DNA of 64,000 nucleotides from Planctomycetota bacterium (GCA_013112555.1 JABFGK010000001.1:372001-436000), one strand, 5' to 3'; shown: positions 10,460 through 20,831, numbered from the stretch's first letter. Made by a program: numbers and translations. The notes: a model not told the origin generated them from the sequence alone.

Positions 10460-12178
10460 ATGCTGTTGGCCTTACTGCTCATTCCGCTGGTGACGGCGAT
10501 CGCCGTGGCGGCCGCTCCTGAAAAACAGGCGCGGGCGCTGGCCCTGTGTGGTACGCTCGTCGGGCTCTTGCTGAGCATCGTGATTGCCGTCCAGTTCAAC
10601 TATCAGGACGCCGGTCTGATGCAGATGCCGATGTCGATTGCCTGGTACGACACGTTCGGCCTGAATCTGTCACTCGGGATCGACTCGATCTCGCTCGTGC
10701 TGATCCTGCTGACCACGTTCCTGTTGCCGCTGACAATCCTCGGCTCGTTTACGGCCGTGACGCAGCGCGCCAAGGAGTTCTTTGCCTGGCTGTGTATTCT
10801 TGAGGCGGCCATGCTCGGTGTGTTTGCCGCCCGCGACCTGATCGTTTTCTATGTCTGTTTCGAGTTCACGCTGATTCCGATGTACTTCCTGATTGCCGTG
10901 TATGGAAGTGCGAATCGGGCCAAGGCATCGATCTGGTTCTTCCTCTACACATTTACAGGGTCGATCATCACGTTGGCCGGGCTGGTGTATGTCGCCTGGG
11001 CCTACCAGATGAGTCCCGAGGGCACTGGCAACTGGACGTTTGACATTGCCACGCTGACGGCCTTCTGCAGTGAGCATATGACCGCGGCTCAGCAGGGGTG
11101 GGTGCTATTGGCATTGTGCTGTGGCTTTGCAGTGAAGGTGCCGCTGTTCCCGGTGCACACCTGGCTGCCGCTGGCGCATACCGAGGCCCCGACGGCCGGC
11201 TCCGTCGTCCTGGCAGCCGTGCTGCTGAAACTCGGCACCTACGGCCTGTTCCGCTTTGCCGTCCCCATGTGCCCGCTGGCAATCACGACCTATGCACCGT
11301 TGCTTGCAGTCCTGTGCATCATCGGCATCCTGTACGGGGCGCTGATCTGCTGGGTGCAGACCGATGTCAAGAAGTTGATTGCCTACTCATCGGTGAGCCA
11401 CCTCGGCTTCTGCGTGCTCGGCCTGATCGCACTGACGTCGATCGGCATCAGCGGCTCGGTTGCCTACATGATCAACCACGGCCTGTCGACCGGGGCGCTG
11501 TTCCTCTGCATCGGCATGATCTACGAACGCTACCACACGCGAGCGATGGACGACTACAGCGGACTGGCGAAGGTCATGCCGGTCTGGGCCACGTTCACCG
11601 TCTTCTTTATCCTCTCCAGTGTCGGCTTGCCCGGACTCAACGGGTTTATCGGTGAGTTTCTGTGTCTCGTCGGGACGTTTATCTCCGGCGATGGGGCGAA
11701 CCCCGGCACTCTGGGACCGATGTATGCTGCGATTGCCGGCTTCGGCATGATCCTGGCTGCCATCTACCTGCTGTATCTGGCCGGCCGCGTCCTGTTCGGC
11801 CCGTTGAAGTTGCCTGACACGCATCATCACGGGCATGATGATAAAGGGGACGACCACGCAGCCCCGACCTTGCCGCAGGATCTGACCGGTCGCGAAGTGC
11901 TGGTCCTCGTCCCGATCGCAGTGGCCTGCATCGTACTGGGCGTGAAGCCCGGTGTGTTGCTTGCGCCGATTGCAGCCCCCATCGAGCAGATGGTCTCCGC
12001 CGTGTCTGAGGCTCACACACGCCATGCTGCCCTCCTGATTGACGGGGCGCCGCCCGGGCTCCCGCCTGCGGAGGATGATGAGGCCGCATTGGCATCGGCA
12101 GAGCCGATGAGTCGAGACATTGATACGACAGACAATCGACCTTCCGAACTCGGCCGGAAGGAGGGCCTGGGACAATGA
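10460..12178 (+). CDS. nuoM: NADH-quinone oxidoreductase subunit M
   Basis: VCFEFTLIPMYFLIAVYG, PLFPVHTWLPLAHTEAPTAGSVVLAAVLLKLGTYGL. Confidence 0.97.
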   Translation: MLLALLLIPLVTAIAVAAAPEKQARALALCGTLVGLLLSIVIAVQFNYQDAGLMQMPMSIAWYDTFGLNLSLGIDSISLVLILLTTFLLPLTILGSFTAVTQRAKEFFAWLCILEAAMLGVFAARDLIVFYVCFEFTLIPMYFLIAVYGSANRAKASIWFFLYTFTGSIITLAGLVYVAWAYQMSPEGTGNWTFDIATLTAFCSEHMTAAQQGWVLLALCCGFAVKVPLFPVHTWLPLAHTEAPTAGSVVLAAVLLKLGTYGLFRFAVPMCPLAITTYAPLLAVLCIIGILYGALICWVQTDVKKLIAYSSVSHLGFCVLGLIALTSIGISGSVAYMINHGLSTGALFLCIGMIYERYHTRAMDDYSGLAKVMPVWATFTVFFILSSVGLPGLNGFIGEFLCLVGTFISGDGANPGTLGPMYAAIAGFGMILAAIYLLYLAGRVLFGPLKLPDTHHHGHDDKGDDHAAPTLPQDLTGREVLVLVPIAVACIVLGVKPGVLLAPIAAPIEQMVSAVSEAHTRHAALLIDGAPPGLPPAEDDEAALASAEPMSRDIDTTDNRPSELGRKEGLGQ

Positions 12179-13821
12179 TGACCGACCGAATTGCCAGTCT
12201 CTGGCCTGAAATCGTCCTGTTTATTACCTTGAGCATCGTGATTCTGCTTGGATTGTCACCGCAGGCGCAATGGCGCCGCCTGACCCATTGGATCACCGGG
12301 CTCGGGTTGGCCATTGCACTTCTGCTATCCCTGTATGCCCCGGAAGTGACCGGCTTGCCGGTGCCGGCACTGGCTCAGTTTATCAAACCGGCGGCATGCA
12401 TCATGGGCCTGCTGCTGTTGCTGGGCATGAGTGCCGTTGACGATCGCCTCGAGACGAGGCTGGCACAGGGCCTGAAGTTTGATCCACTGCTGACAACCCG
12501 AGGCGAGTTCCTCGCGTTCTTCCTGCTGTCGCTGATCGGCCTGATGCTGTGCACCAGCGCCACCGACCTCATCTGGCTGTTCCTCGCACTCGAACTGACG
12601 AGCCTGCCGACCTATGTCATGGTTGCCAGCAGCCGAATGAAGAATGTCGGGCACGAAGCCGCCGTCAAGTACTTCTTCCTCGGCGCGCTGTCCGCCGCGA
12701 TCTTCCTGTATGGCTTTGCCCTCCTGTACGGTGCCACCGGTTCGTTGCACCTGGATGAGATTCGCGCGGCCCTCGTCGCGCAGTATGAGGAAACCGGATC
12801 GGTCAGCGTGCTCGGCCTGATGGGCGTGATCCTGTCAGTGGTCGGTATTTCGTTCAAGATCGCAGCCGTCCCGATGCACTTTTATACCGCTGACGTGTAT
12901 GAAGGCGCAGCCACACCGGTCAGTGCATTCCTTGCCTTCGTCCCCAAGACAGCCGGGTTCGTCTCGATCATGTTGCTCGGCGGGATGATTGTCGGGCTGG
13001 GTGAAGATGGGCAGACCTGGCCCGAGGCGTTCCGCGTTCTACTGTGGGTGATTGCCGTCGTGACGATGACGGTCGGCAATACGATGGCGTTGCTGCAAAG
13101 CAGCGTGAAGCGCATCCTGGCGTACAGTTCGATCGCGCACAGTGGGTATGTGCTTATCGGGATCATTGCCGGCCCGGGTCTGTGGGCAGCCGGCACCGGC
13201 GCCGCAGCCGATAGCAGCATCCTGACATCCAACGGCTTCGGGGCTGTCGTGTTTTACCTGCTGGCCTATGGCGTGATGAACCTGGGCGCCTTTCTGGTCC
13301 TGGCGTGTCTTCACGACCCTGAGCGCCACCAGGATCTCGAATCGCTCGATGATCTGTCGGGAATTTCCCGTCGCCACCCGTGGTTGGCCGGTGCGATGGC
13401 CGTCTGTTCACTGTCCCTGCTCGGTCTGCCGCCGTTGATCGGCTTCTTCGGCAAGTTGTATCTGTTCTCAGCAGGCGTCTCGGCCGGCGAAATCCCGCTG
13501 GTTGTGATTGCGGGTCTCAACAGTGCCATCAGCGCGTGGTATTACCTGAAACTGGCCGGCCTGCCGTGGCTTGGCCAGCCTTCTGCCGTCACCGACCGCC
13601 TCGTCCCGACACCCTACCTGGGTCGGCCTGCTGCTGCGTTTCTCTCTGCCGTCGGCGTGCTCGTGCTCATGGTGGCCGGCGCGCCCATTATGCGGGCCGG
13701 GAGCGAAGCCACAGCGTGCGACTGGGGTGGCGCAGCGTCTGTGGCAGCGACGACACCATCACCAATCGAGGCAGCCGATCAGCGCCAGTCGATGCTGCCG
13801 CCGGATGATATCGACCCCTGA
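12175..13821 (+). CDS. nuoN: NADH-quinone oxidoreductase subunit N
   Basis: LELTSLPTYVMVASSRM, AAVPMHFYTADVYEGAATPVSAFLAFVPKTAGF; overlaps the nuoM stop. Confidence 0.96.
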   Translation: MMTDRIASLWPEIVLFITLSIVILLGLSPQAQWRRLTHWITGLGLAIALLLSLYAPEVTGLPVPALAQFIKPAACIMGLLLLLGMSAVDDRLETRLAQGLKFDPLLTTRGEFLAFFLLSLIGLMLCTSATDLIWLFLALELTSLPTYVMVASSRMKNVGHEAAVKYFFLGALSAAIFLYGFALLYGATGSLHLDEIRAALVAQYEETGSVSVLGLMGVILSVVGISFKIAAVPMHFYTADVYEGAATPVSAFLAFVPKTAGFVSIMLLGGMIVGLGEDGQTWPEAFRVLLWVIAVVTMTVGNTMALLQSSVKRILAYSSIAHSGYVLIGIIAGPGLWAAGTGAAADSSILTSNGFGAVVFYLLAYGVMNLGAFLVLACLHDPERHQDLESLDDLSGISRRHPWLAGAMAVCSLSLLGLPPLIGFFGKLYLFSAGVSAGEIPLVVIAGLNSAISAWYYLKLAGLPWLGQPSAVTDRLVPTPYLGRPAAAFLSAVGVLVLMVAGAPIMRAGSEATACDWGGAASVAATTPSPIEAADQRQSMLPPDDIDP

Positions 13822-13858
13822 CTCGACTCGTCCGACATGCTGACACGACACTCATTCC

Positions 13859-13891
13859 AAACCCTCGGAGACACATCCGTGGGTTTTTTTT
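13859..13891 (+). terminator. Rho-independent terminator of the nuo operon
   Basis: aaaccctcggagacacatccgtgggtttttttt: GC stem followed by a T8 run just downstream of nuoN. Confidence 0.85.
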
Positions 13892-13958
13892 CACATCCCC
13901 GCCAATCCGGGCACCGTACAATCGGTGTGGATCATTCATCCGGTTGGGAGCGCATCGC

Positions 13959-14984
13959 ATGACCACTCACAATCAGCAATCTCGACGTGACTTCCTTCGT
14001 ATCAGTGCCGGGTCTATTGCCGGCGGGTTGTTTGCCCGCACGCTATCGGCATCAGTCATGACAGCGGCTCAGCAGGATGCCGACGCAGCAGCGGCAGCGC
14101 GCACCATCCCGCAGATTCTGCTGGGCCGAACCGGGCGAACCGTCCCGCGACTTGGGTTCGGCGGGTTCCCGATCGTCCGGCTGAACGAGGAGGATGCGGT
14201 GGGTGTTTTGAACAAGGCGCTCGAATACGGCGTCCGGTACTTCGACACCGCGCCCTCATATGGGAATGGCAAATCGGAAACCTATATCGGTACCGCACTC
14301 AAGGCATCCGGACTGGCGCGCGAGGATCTGTTTGTCGCGACCAAGACGCTGGAGCGCTCTGCGGACGGTGCTCGCCGTGAACTGGAGCAATCACTCAAGC
14401 GGCTCCAGCTTGACTATGTGGATACACTGCAGATCCACGCGGTCCACGATGATGTTGACACCGTTTTCGGTGATACGGCTGTCTACTCGGGCCTGCTGAA
14501 ACTACGTGATGAAGGATTGATTCGGCATCTTGGGATCACCGGCCACGTGAGCCCGCTGTACTTGAACGATGCGATCACGCGCGAGCAGTTTGACACGGCT
14601 TTGGTCCCCATCAATCCGATCGACACGAAGCATCAGTCATTTGTGAAGCACTTCCTGCCGGTGGCCGTCGAGCGCGGCGTGGCCGTCATTGCGATGAAGG
14701 TGTATGCCGGCGGCTCCCTGTTCCAGATACCGGGCCTGAAAGCAAGTGAGTTACTGCGCTATGCCTTGACGCAGAGCGGGGTCGCAGTGGCCGTCCCCGG
14801 TTGCCAGGCGGTGTCGCATGTTGATGAGGCGCATGAGGGTGCGATGACGAATCCACTGGACCTGACTGAGCAGGAACAGGCCGATCTGGTGGAGCGGTGC
14901 GGCCCTCACCAAGGCAAAACGAGCGAATGGTATAAAGAGGCATCGCCATACCAGGAACCTGAACACGGCGCGGGCGGCGGTTAA
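13959..14984 (+). CDS. Aldo/keto reductase with Tat-like signal
   Basis: MTTHNQQSRRDFLRISAGSIAGG; GRTGRTVPRLGFGGFPI, YFDTAPSYGNGKSETYIG. Confidence 0.9.
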   Translation: MTTHNQQSRRDFLRISAGSIAGGLFARTLSASVMTAAQQDADAAAAARTIPQILLGRTGRTVPRLGFGGFPIVRLNEEDAVGVLNKALEYGVRYFDTAPSYGNGKSETYIGTALKASGLAREDLFVATKTLERSADGARRELEQSLKRLQLDYVDTLQIHAVHDDVDTVFGDTAVYSGLLKLRDEGLIRHLGITGHVSPLYLNDAITREQFDTALVPINPIDTKHQSFVKHFLPVAVERGVAVIAMKVYAGGSLFQIPGLKASELLRYALTQSGVAVAVPGCQAVSHVDEAHEGAMTNPLDLTEQEQADLVERCGPHQGKTSEWYKEASPYQEPEHGAGGG

Positions 14985-14986
14985 TC

Positions 14987-15133
14987 TCAGCCGGCATTCA
15001 GTCCCAATGCCTCATCAATGACGCGCAGGATGGGCCAGGCACCGTGGCTCGTGTTTGAGATCACCGTGATGAGCAGCCCGGTGTCTCGGACCACACACGA
15101 TTTGCGTGTGCGCGCAAGTTCGGCCGCTTCCAT
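14987..15133 (-). pseudogene. Orphan C-terminal-like coding fragment
   Basis: Short frame MEAAELARTRKSCVVRDTGLLITVISNTSHGAWPILRVIDEALGLNAG* looks protein-like but has no N-terminal body. Confidence 0.3.
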
Positions 15134-15155
15134 CGCTCCCCCTGGCAGCGCGATT

Positions 15156-15440
15156 CTAGTGCCGCTTCTTCTTTGACTTCGACGTGGCTTTGGCCTGCGA
15201 TCCCTTGCCTGTGCCCTTTTTCTTCCGCGTATAGATGGCGGCGTCAACAGCCGACCACAGGTGGACGACGGCACAGATGTACAGCGAGCCGGGTACGCCC
15301 GCCGTTGCGATCCAGATAAGCACGCCGACGGTGAACAGGACGAGGCCGATGGCCGTCCGCTTCTGAATCGCGATCTGACCGAGCCCCGGGATCACGAGGC
15401 TGGACACGATGGCAAGGATCTTACGAGAACGACGAGTCAT
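15156..15440 (-). CDS. Small membrane protein (TM2-like) with basic tail
   Basis: LAIVSSLVIPGLGQIAIQKRTAIGLVLFTVGVLIWIATAG hydrophobic segments, Lys-rich C-terminus. Confidence 0.6.
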   Translation of the reverse strand: MTRRSRKILAIVSSLVIPGLGQIAIQKRTAIGLVLFTVGVLIWIATAGVPGSLYICAVVHLWSAVDAAIYTRKKKGTGKGSQAKATSKSKKKRH

Positions 15441-15516
15441 CGCCACGATCGGTTCTCCTGTCCTGATGACAGCACATTATCCTCAGTCCGCGACGTTGGG
15501 CAAGTCAGCCACGGTC

Positions 15517-16617
15517 TCACGGCTCCATGTTATCCGGGTCATCCGCTTCCATACATTGGGCCATGAAGGCCAGGATCCGGTCGACGGCGAGGTTGTCGGG
15601 CCGGAGCATGTCGATCAGCATGGAGACGTGATTCTCATTGGGGATCTCGACAATCTCGTGTTCCACGCCCGAGTCCGTCAGCGCAGCCCCGAGGGCGCGT
15701 GCCTCACGTTCCATGTAGTTGCCGAAGCTCGTTTCCTCGTGAATCACCAGAAACGGGGGGGTATCGGCCCGGACCTGCGTGGTGGGGGAGGCATTGGCAA
15801 GGTCCTCATCACGGAAGGGGTTGACCCAGCCCCGGCCAAGTCGAAGTCGACCCCCACGGACTGCGGAACCGGCCTCGCCATCTTCAAAGGCAATCATGGT
15901 ATTGAGCCGTGCCAGGTCGTAAATCCCACTGCTCGGGATGCACCCGGCCACGTCATCGGCAGGGCTCAGATCATGGGGGTCGAGCCATTGAGCATCCGTA
16001 CACAACAAGGCTGCCAGGTGAGCGCCGGCCGAGTGTCCAGACACGAACATGTGGGCCGGGTCATACCCGAAGTCGTCAGCGTGTTGCTTGAGCCAGGCAA
16101 AGGCTGCCGCGCAGTCCTCGACGTGCCCTGGATGCTGCACGCGCGGGCTGAGTCGGTAGTTAATGTTGACAAACGCGATCCCACGATCGGCAAACTGCCT
16201 CGCAATGTAGCCGTACAGGCCGAGCAGATCGTCCTTGTACCCGATCTGCCAGCCACCGCCGTGGATCCACATGATCATCGGTCGGCCGTCGGCCCAGTTC
16301 TCTTCTGCCGGCAGATAGACGTCAAGCAGATGTCGATACCAGTCACGGATCGTCCCGTCGGTGTACAACCGGTTCCGGATGCGACGGGAGCCGTCCAGGA
16401 ACGTGGTGACGTCCTCATCGTCGAACGGCTTGTCCGGTACTGTTGCCTGTGATTCCTGTGCCTGCTCATAGGCGTGCTGGAGCACGTCAGCCGACACCTC
16501 CTGACCCTCCTCCTGTGGCGGCGCTTCCTGCCACGGAATTGGGTTGGGCAGTGCCGGGTCCGTCAGCAGGAGGGCAGCCAGCAGACTATTCATGATGATG
16601 AGTCCGGGGGATCGCAT
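15517..16617 (-). CDS. Alpha/beta hydrolase (esterase/lipase family)
   Basis: MIMWIHGGGWQIGYKDD (HGGG), HMFVSGHSAGAHLAALL (GHSAG). Confidence 0.88.
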   Translation of the reverse strand: MRSPGLIIMNSLLAALLLTDPALPNPIPWQEAPPQEEGQEVSADVLQHAYEQAQESQATVPDKPFDDEDVTTFLDGSRRIRNRLYTDGTIRDWYRHLLDVYLPAEENWADGRPMIMWIHGGGWQIGYKDDLLGLYGYIARQFADRGIAFVNINYRLSPRVQHPGHVEDCAAAFAWLKQHADDFGYDPAHMFVSGHSAGAHLAALLCTDAQWLDPHDLSPADDVAGCIPSSGIYDLARLNTMIAFEDGEAGSAVRGGRLRLGRGWVNPFRDEDLANASPTTQVRADTPPFLVIHEETSFGNYMEREARALGAALTDSGVEHEIVEIPNENHVSMLIDMLRPDNLAVDRILAFMAQCMEADDPDNMEP

Positions 16618-16739
16618 CGGTTGTTTCCTTCAATGGCCAGGCACACGTGTATGACTCCTCGGTGCAGTATCCGCCTTCAATCGTGTGAAACACATGAACC
16701 ATCGGATTGCTTCCACATACCATACGACACAGGTGTGAG

Positions 16740-17741
16740 ATGCAACAGATGAACTATACCGCCCAACTTCCGATCGTGGTGATTGTCGGTCCAACTGCAG
16801 GCGGCAAGACTGATTTGTCACTGCGGCTGGCACACGACCTGCCGTTGCCTGTGGATTCCGGGCGCGACGCAACGATCAGTGGGGAAATCGTCAGCGCCGA
16901 CTCCATGCAGGTCTACCGAGGCATGGATATCGGGACTGCCAAACCAACTGTGGCAGAACGCGGCAACGTCCCCCATCATCTGATTGATTGCGTCGATCCC
17001 ACTGAGCCGTTCACGGTCCATGACTGGGTCCGGCAGGCGGAGGTGACGATTGCGAGGCTGCGCGAGCAACAGCGTTGGCCGATCGTGGTGGGTGGGACGA
17101 ATCTGTATGTCAAAGCATTGCTGGAAGGGATGTTTGAGGGCCCACAGCCGGATCCGGTACTCCGGGCTGAGTTGGATGATCTGTCAAATGATCAACTCCA
17201 CGCCAGGCTCAGGCAGGTGGACCCGGCGGCGGGGGAACGAATCCATCGAAACGACCGAAAACGGATGGTCCGGGCGATTGAGGTCCATGCCCAGACCGGT
17301 CAGCCCATCACCGAACTGCAGCAGCAGTGGGGGGATCAGGGGCGCATGAGGCCGGATGCGGTGCTCATCGGCCTGGATTGGCCGACTGAGCAGATCAACC
17401 AGCGCATTAATGCCCGTGTCCGGAAAATGGTCGAAGATGGCTTGTTTGAGGAGGTGCGGGCGTTGCAGGATGGTGGCCTACTGGGTCAGCAGGCAAGCGA
17501 AGCACTTGGCTACAAGCAGGTTCTGGCACATCTGGCCGGTCACTGCACCCTTGAGGAGGCCATTGAGCGGATCAAGATCGAAACCCGCCGTTTTGCACGG
17601 AAACAGCGCACGTGGCTGAAGCGTTTTCGGGTTCTCACACCCTCACTCTGGCTCCCTGCTTCGGATCTCAGCCCGTCTGAATTGGCCGGCCAGGCTGTGC
17701 AATTTGCGGTCGAGAACCTGCAGGAGCGAGCATCCGGCTGA
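16740..17741 (+). CDS. miaA: tRNA dimethylallyltransferase
   Basis: VVIVGPTAGGKTDLSLRLA, GEIVSADSMQVYRGMDIGTAKPT, PIVVGGTNLYVKALLEG. Confidence 0.96.
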   Translation: MQQMNYTAQLPIVVIVGPTAGGKTDLSLRLAHDLPLPVDSGRDATISGEIVSADSMQVYRGMDIGTAKPTVAERGNVPHHLIDCVDPTEPFTVHDWVRQAEVTIARLREQQRWPIVVGGTNLYVKALLEGMFEGPQPDPVLRAELDDLSNDQLHARLRQVDPAAGERIHRNDRKRMVRAIEVHAQTGQPITELQQQWGDQGRMRPDAVLIGLDWPTEQINQRINARVRKMVEDGLFEEVRALQDGGLLGQQASEALGYKQVLAHLAGHCTLEEAIERIKIETRRFARKQRTWLKRFRVLTPSLWLPASDLSPSELAGQAVQFAVENLQERASG

Positions 17742-17967
17742 CAAGCCGGACGTGGTCGTCCGCTTGACCTTGATGCCTCAACTGCTTGAATGTCGCCGAA
17801 CTCCCGGGGGGGAGATTGCGAACCGGGGGTCAGGGAAGCACCTGGGACGGTTTGCTGAGAGGAGTAACCGGAGCCTTGTTTCCCCTGGGTAGCCGGCACC
17901 TATAGATTCATAGCGATCAGGGGGGAGATAGCCGGGCCGATATGTTTGTGCCCGGGGCGGTATGACT

Positions 17968-18106
17968 TCCTGCGAGCATGAAGACTCGTGGGCAGGAGAT
18001 GATGCGGTTCCTTGTCTGAATGTGAGATGCCAGGCAGAGCATGAACTTCACCGGCAGACCGGCTCCATCAAGCAAACGCCTTTAAGCAGGCCTCAACAAG
18101 GAACCG
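17968..18106 (+). promoter_or_regulatory. Candidate structured 5' leader of topA
   Basis: Perfect 11-bp inverted repeat cggttccttgt (18005-18015)/acaaggaaccg (18096-18106) ending 16 nt before the topA ATG; preceding hairpin TCCTGCGAG...CTCG..GCAGGA. Confidence 0.35.
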
Positions 18107-18122
18107 ATGATCAATCAGACCT

Positions 18123-20831
18123 ATGGCGAAGAAAACGACACGTAAATCGAAGTCTGGCAAAGGGTCCACCCGAACGTCATCCAAGCGCAAGTCTGTTTCC
18201 GTAAAGGAGATGGACGGCAAGCAGTTGGTGATCGTTGAGTCGCCCAGCAAGGCCCGCAATATCAATCAGTATCTCGGCACCGACTACGTCGTGATGGCGT
18301 CCGTCGGGCACGTCCGTGACCTGCCCAGCAAGGCCCCCAAGGGTGAGAAGCAGCCGGTTCCGGGTGTCGATCTCGAAAACAATTTTGAGCCGACCTACGA
18401 GATTCTCCCAGGCAAAAAATCAACAATCAATGATCTCAAGCGGTTGGCAGGGCATGCCAGGGAAGTCTGGTTCGCAACGGACCTCGACCGAGAGGGAGAA
18501 GCCATTGCCTGGCATCTCGCTCAGGAGATGGGGATCCCGGCCGAGCAATCCAAGCGCGTCGTCTTCAACGCAGTGACGAAATCTGAGATTGAACGGGCAT
18601 TTCAGCACCCGCACCCGATCGACGTCGATCGGGTCAATGCACAGCAGGCCAGACGGATTCTTGATCGCATCGTGGGGTACCAGGTCTCGCCGCTGTTGTG
18701 GCGGAAAGTGGCCCGTGGGCTGAGTGCCGGGCGCGTGCAGTCGGTGGCCGTCCGACTCATTGTTGAGCGCGAACGGGAAATCCAGGCGTTCATCCCGGAT
18801 GAGTACTGGACCATTTCGGGATCCTTTGCCATCGACAGCGATCAGGTCTCGTCGCTGGCCCAGGCCTGGCAGGAGTTCGTTGCCTCGGATCAGGGGACGG
18901 CAAAGAACGGGAAGGGCAATCAGCCGACCGTCAAGGCTCAAAACGCCTGGCTGGCTGACCACCACTCGTTCCGAGCGGAACTGTTCCAACTGGACGGCAG
19001 CAAGCCGGAACTGGCGACGGCTGACCGGGCCTGTGAGGTGGCCGACCGAATCGGACTGGTGATCGAGAAGCGGGTTGAGACCGAGGTGCCCGGCGGCAAG
19101 GGGCCGGCAGCCACACGCGTCGTTCTCGTCGGCCACTGCAAACCAGGGACGGAATATACCGTCGGTGCGATCGAAACGAAGCGCACGACAAGCCGCCCCC
19201 CGGCACCGTTTATCACATCGACACTGCAGCAGGCAGCCTCGACCCGGATCGGCTTTGCGGCACGCCGGACGATGCGGACTGCCCAGCAGTTGTATGAAGG
19301 CGTTGATATCCCCGGGCGCGGCACGGTTGGTCTCATCACCTACATGCGTACCGACTCCACCCATCTGTCCAAAGAAGCGATCGACTCGGTCCGTTCGTAC
19401 ATTGGCCAACAGTTCGGCGACGACTACCTTCCCACGAGTGCCAACTCGTACACGAGTTCAAACAAGAAGGCCCAGGAGGCCCACGAAGCGATTCGGCCGA
19501 CTGATGTCTCACTTCACCCGGATGCGGTCGCCTCGGGGCTGAAGCCGGATCAAGCGAAGTTGTACCGTTTGATCTGGTCACGGTATGTGGCCTGCCAGAT
19601 GGTCAATGCGAAGTGGGACCTGACGTCGATTCTGCTCAGCCCGACTGACGACCGTCAGGTTGTGTTCCGCACGACCGGGCGTCGCCTCGTCTTTGACGGG
19701 TTTTACAAGGTTGCCGGCGTCCCGACGTTTGCTGATGAACAGGTACTGCCGCAGGTGGCCGAGCATCAAACGGTTGCCCCGTTTGCGCTGGACCCGGTGC
19801 AGAAGTTCACCTCGCCGCCGGCCCGGTATACCGAAGCGTCGTTGGTGAAGACGCTCGAGGAGGAGGGGATCGGCCGGCCGTCAACGTATGCTGAGATTAT
19901 CCAGAAGATCCAGGACCGGAAGTACGTCGAGCAGCGCGAGCGCCGGTTCTTTGCCACCGACCTCGGGGAAGTCGTTACCGACAAACTCATCGAAGCGTTC
20001 CCTGACATTCTTAACGTCGGCTTTACGCGTGATATGGAAGATGAACTCGACCGGGTCGAATCGCGCGAACTTGACTGGACCGAAGTGCTCCGGCACTTCT
20101 ACGGGCCGTTCAGTGCGCGGCTGGCGGAGGCCCACGAGAGCCTTTCCCATGCGAAAGCCGAAACCCAGCCGGCCCCGCATACCTGCGAAAAGTGCGGCGC
20201 GACGACGGTCTATCGGTTCGGCAAGAACGGGCGATTCCTGAGTTGCTCACGATACCCGGACTGTGATTACGCTTCGCCGATCGACCGTGATGGCAACCCG
20301 GCCAAAGCGGAACTTGTTGATGTGGCGTGCTTGAAGTGTGGCGGCCCGATGCAGAAGCGCAGCGGGCGCTTCGGTCCGTTCCTCGGATGTAACAAGTACC
20401 CTGAATGCGATGGGATTATTAAACTCGATCGAAAGGGCCAGCCGGTCGCTCCCCAGCCGCCTGCGCTGGAAACCGATCAGGAATGCCCGAAGTGCAGCGA
20501 GCCGTTGTACCTTCGTGCCGGCGCGCGAGGCCCCTGGTTAAGTTGCTCAGCCTTCCCGAAGTGTCGGGGCCGTGGCGCGTGGAGTAAACTGGACAAGGAT
20601 GTCAAGGATCGGCTGCAGGCAATGCTTGATGAGCATATGAAGCAGCACCCGATCCCGATCATTTGTGATATGAAGGGGAAAGCGCTGACCGATGAGCGCG
20701 GCAAGCCGATCCCCGACCCGGAGGAGCCCGGCGCCCCGGTGATCCCGGCCCCGTTGTTGCAGGATGATGATGGCGCTGATGCCCCCCAGCCGAACGACGA
20801 AAAGGCAGCGATGAACGCCGGCGCTGCATGA
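18123..20831 (+). CDS. topA: DNA topoisomerase I
   Basis: QLVIVESPSKARNINQYLG, ATDLDREGEAIAWHLAQE, GLITYMRTDSTHLS, GIGRPSTYAEII, several C-terminal Cys4 zinc-finger repeats. Confidence 0.97.
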   Translation: MAKKTTRKSKSGKGSTRTSSKRKSVSVKEMDGKQLVIVESPSKARNINQYLGTDYVVMASVGHVRDLPSKAPKGEKQPVPGVDLENNFEPTYEILPGKKSTINDLKRLAGHAREVWFATDLDREGEAIAWHLAQEMGIPAEQSKRVVFNAVTKSEIERAFQHPHPIDVDRVNAQQARRILDRIVGYQVSPLLWRKVARGLSAGRVQSVAVRLIVEREREIQAFIPDEYWTISGSFAIDSDQVSSLAQAWQEFVASDQGTAKNGKGNQPTVKAQNAWLADHHSFRAELFQLDGSKPELATADRACEVADRIGLVIEKRVETEVPGGKGPAATRVVLVGHCKPGTEYTVGAIETKRTTSRPPAPFITSTLQQAASTRIGFAARRTMRTAQQLYEGVDIPGRGTVGLITYMRTDSTHLSKEAIDSVRSYIGQQFGDDYLPTSANSYTSSNKKAQEAHEAIRPTDVSLHPDAVASGLKPDQAKLYRLIWSRYVACQMVNAKWDLTSILLSPTDDRQVVFRTTGRRLVFDGFYKVAGVPTFADEQVLPQVAEHQTVAPFALDPVQKFTSPPARYTEASLVKTLEEEGIGRPSTYAEIIQKIQDRKYVEQRERRFFATDLGEVVTDKLIEAFPDILNVGFTRDMEDELDRVESRELDWTEVLRHFYGPFSARLAEAHESLSHAKAETQPAPHTCEKCGATTVYRFGKNGRFLSCSRYPDCDYASPIDRDGNPAKAELVDVACLKCGGPMQKRSGRFGPFLGCNKYPECDGIIKLDRKGQPVAPQPPALETDQECPKCSEPLYLRAGARGPWLSCSAFPKCRGRGAWSKLDKDVKDRLQAMLDEHMKQHPIPIICDMKGKALTDERGKPIPDPEEPGAPVIPAPLLQDDDGADAPQPNDEKAAMNAGAA

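Noticed and set aside
15409-16452. 347-aa plus-strand ORF
   Set aside because: Antisense to the HGGG/GHSAG esterase; composition atypical of protein
18420-19409. 329-aa minus-strand ORF
   Set aside because: Antisense shadow of topA
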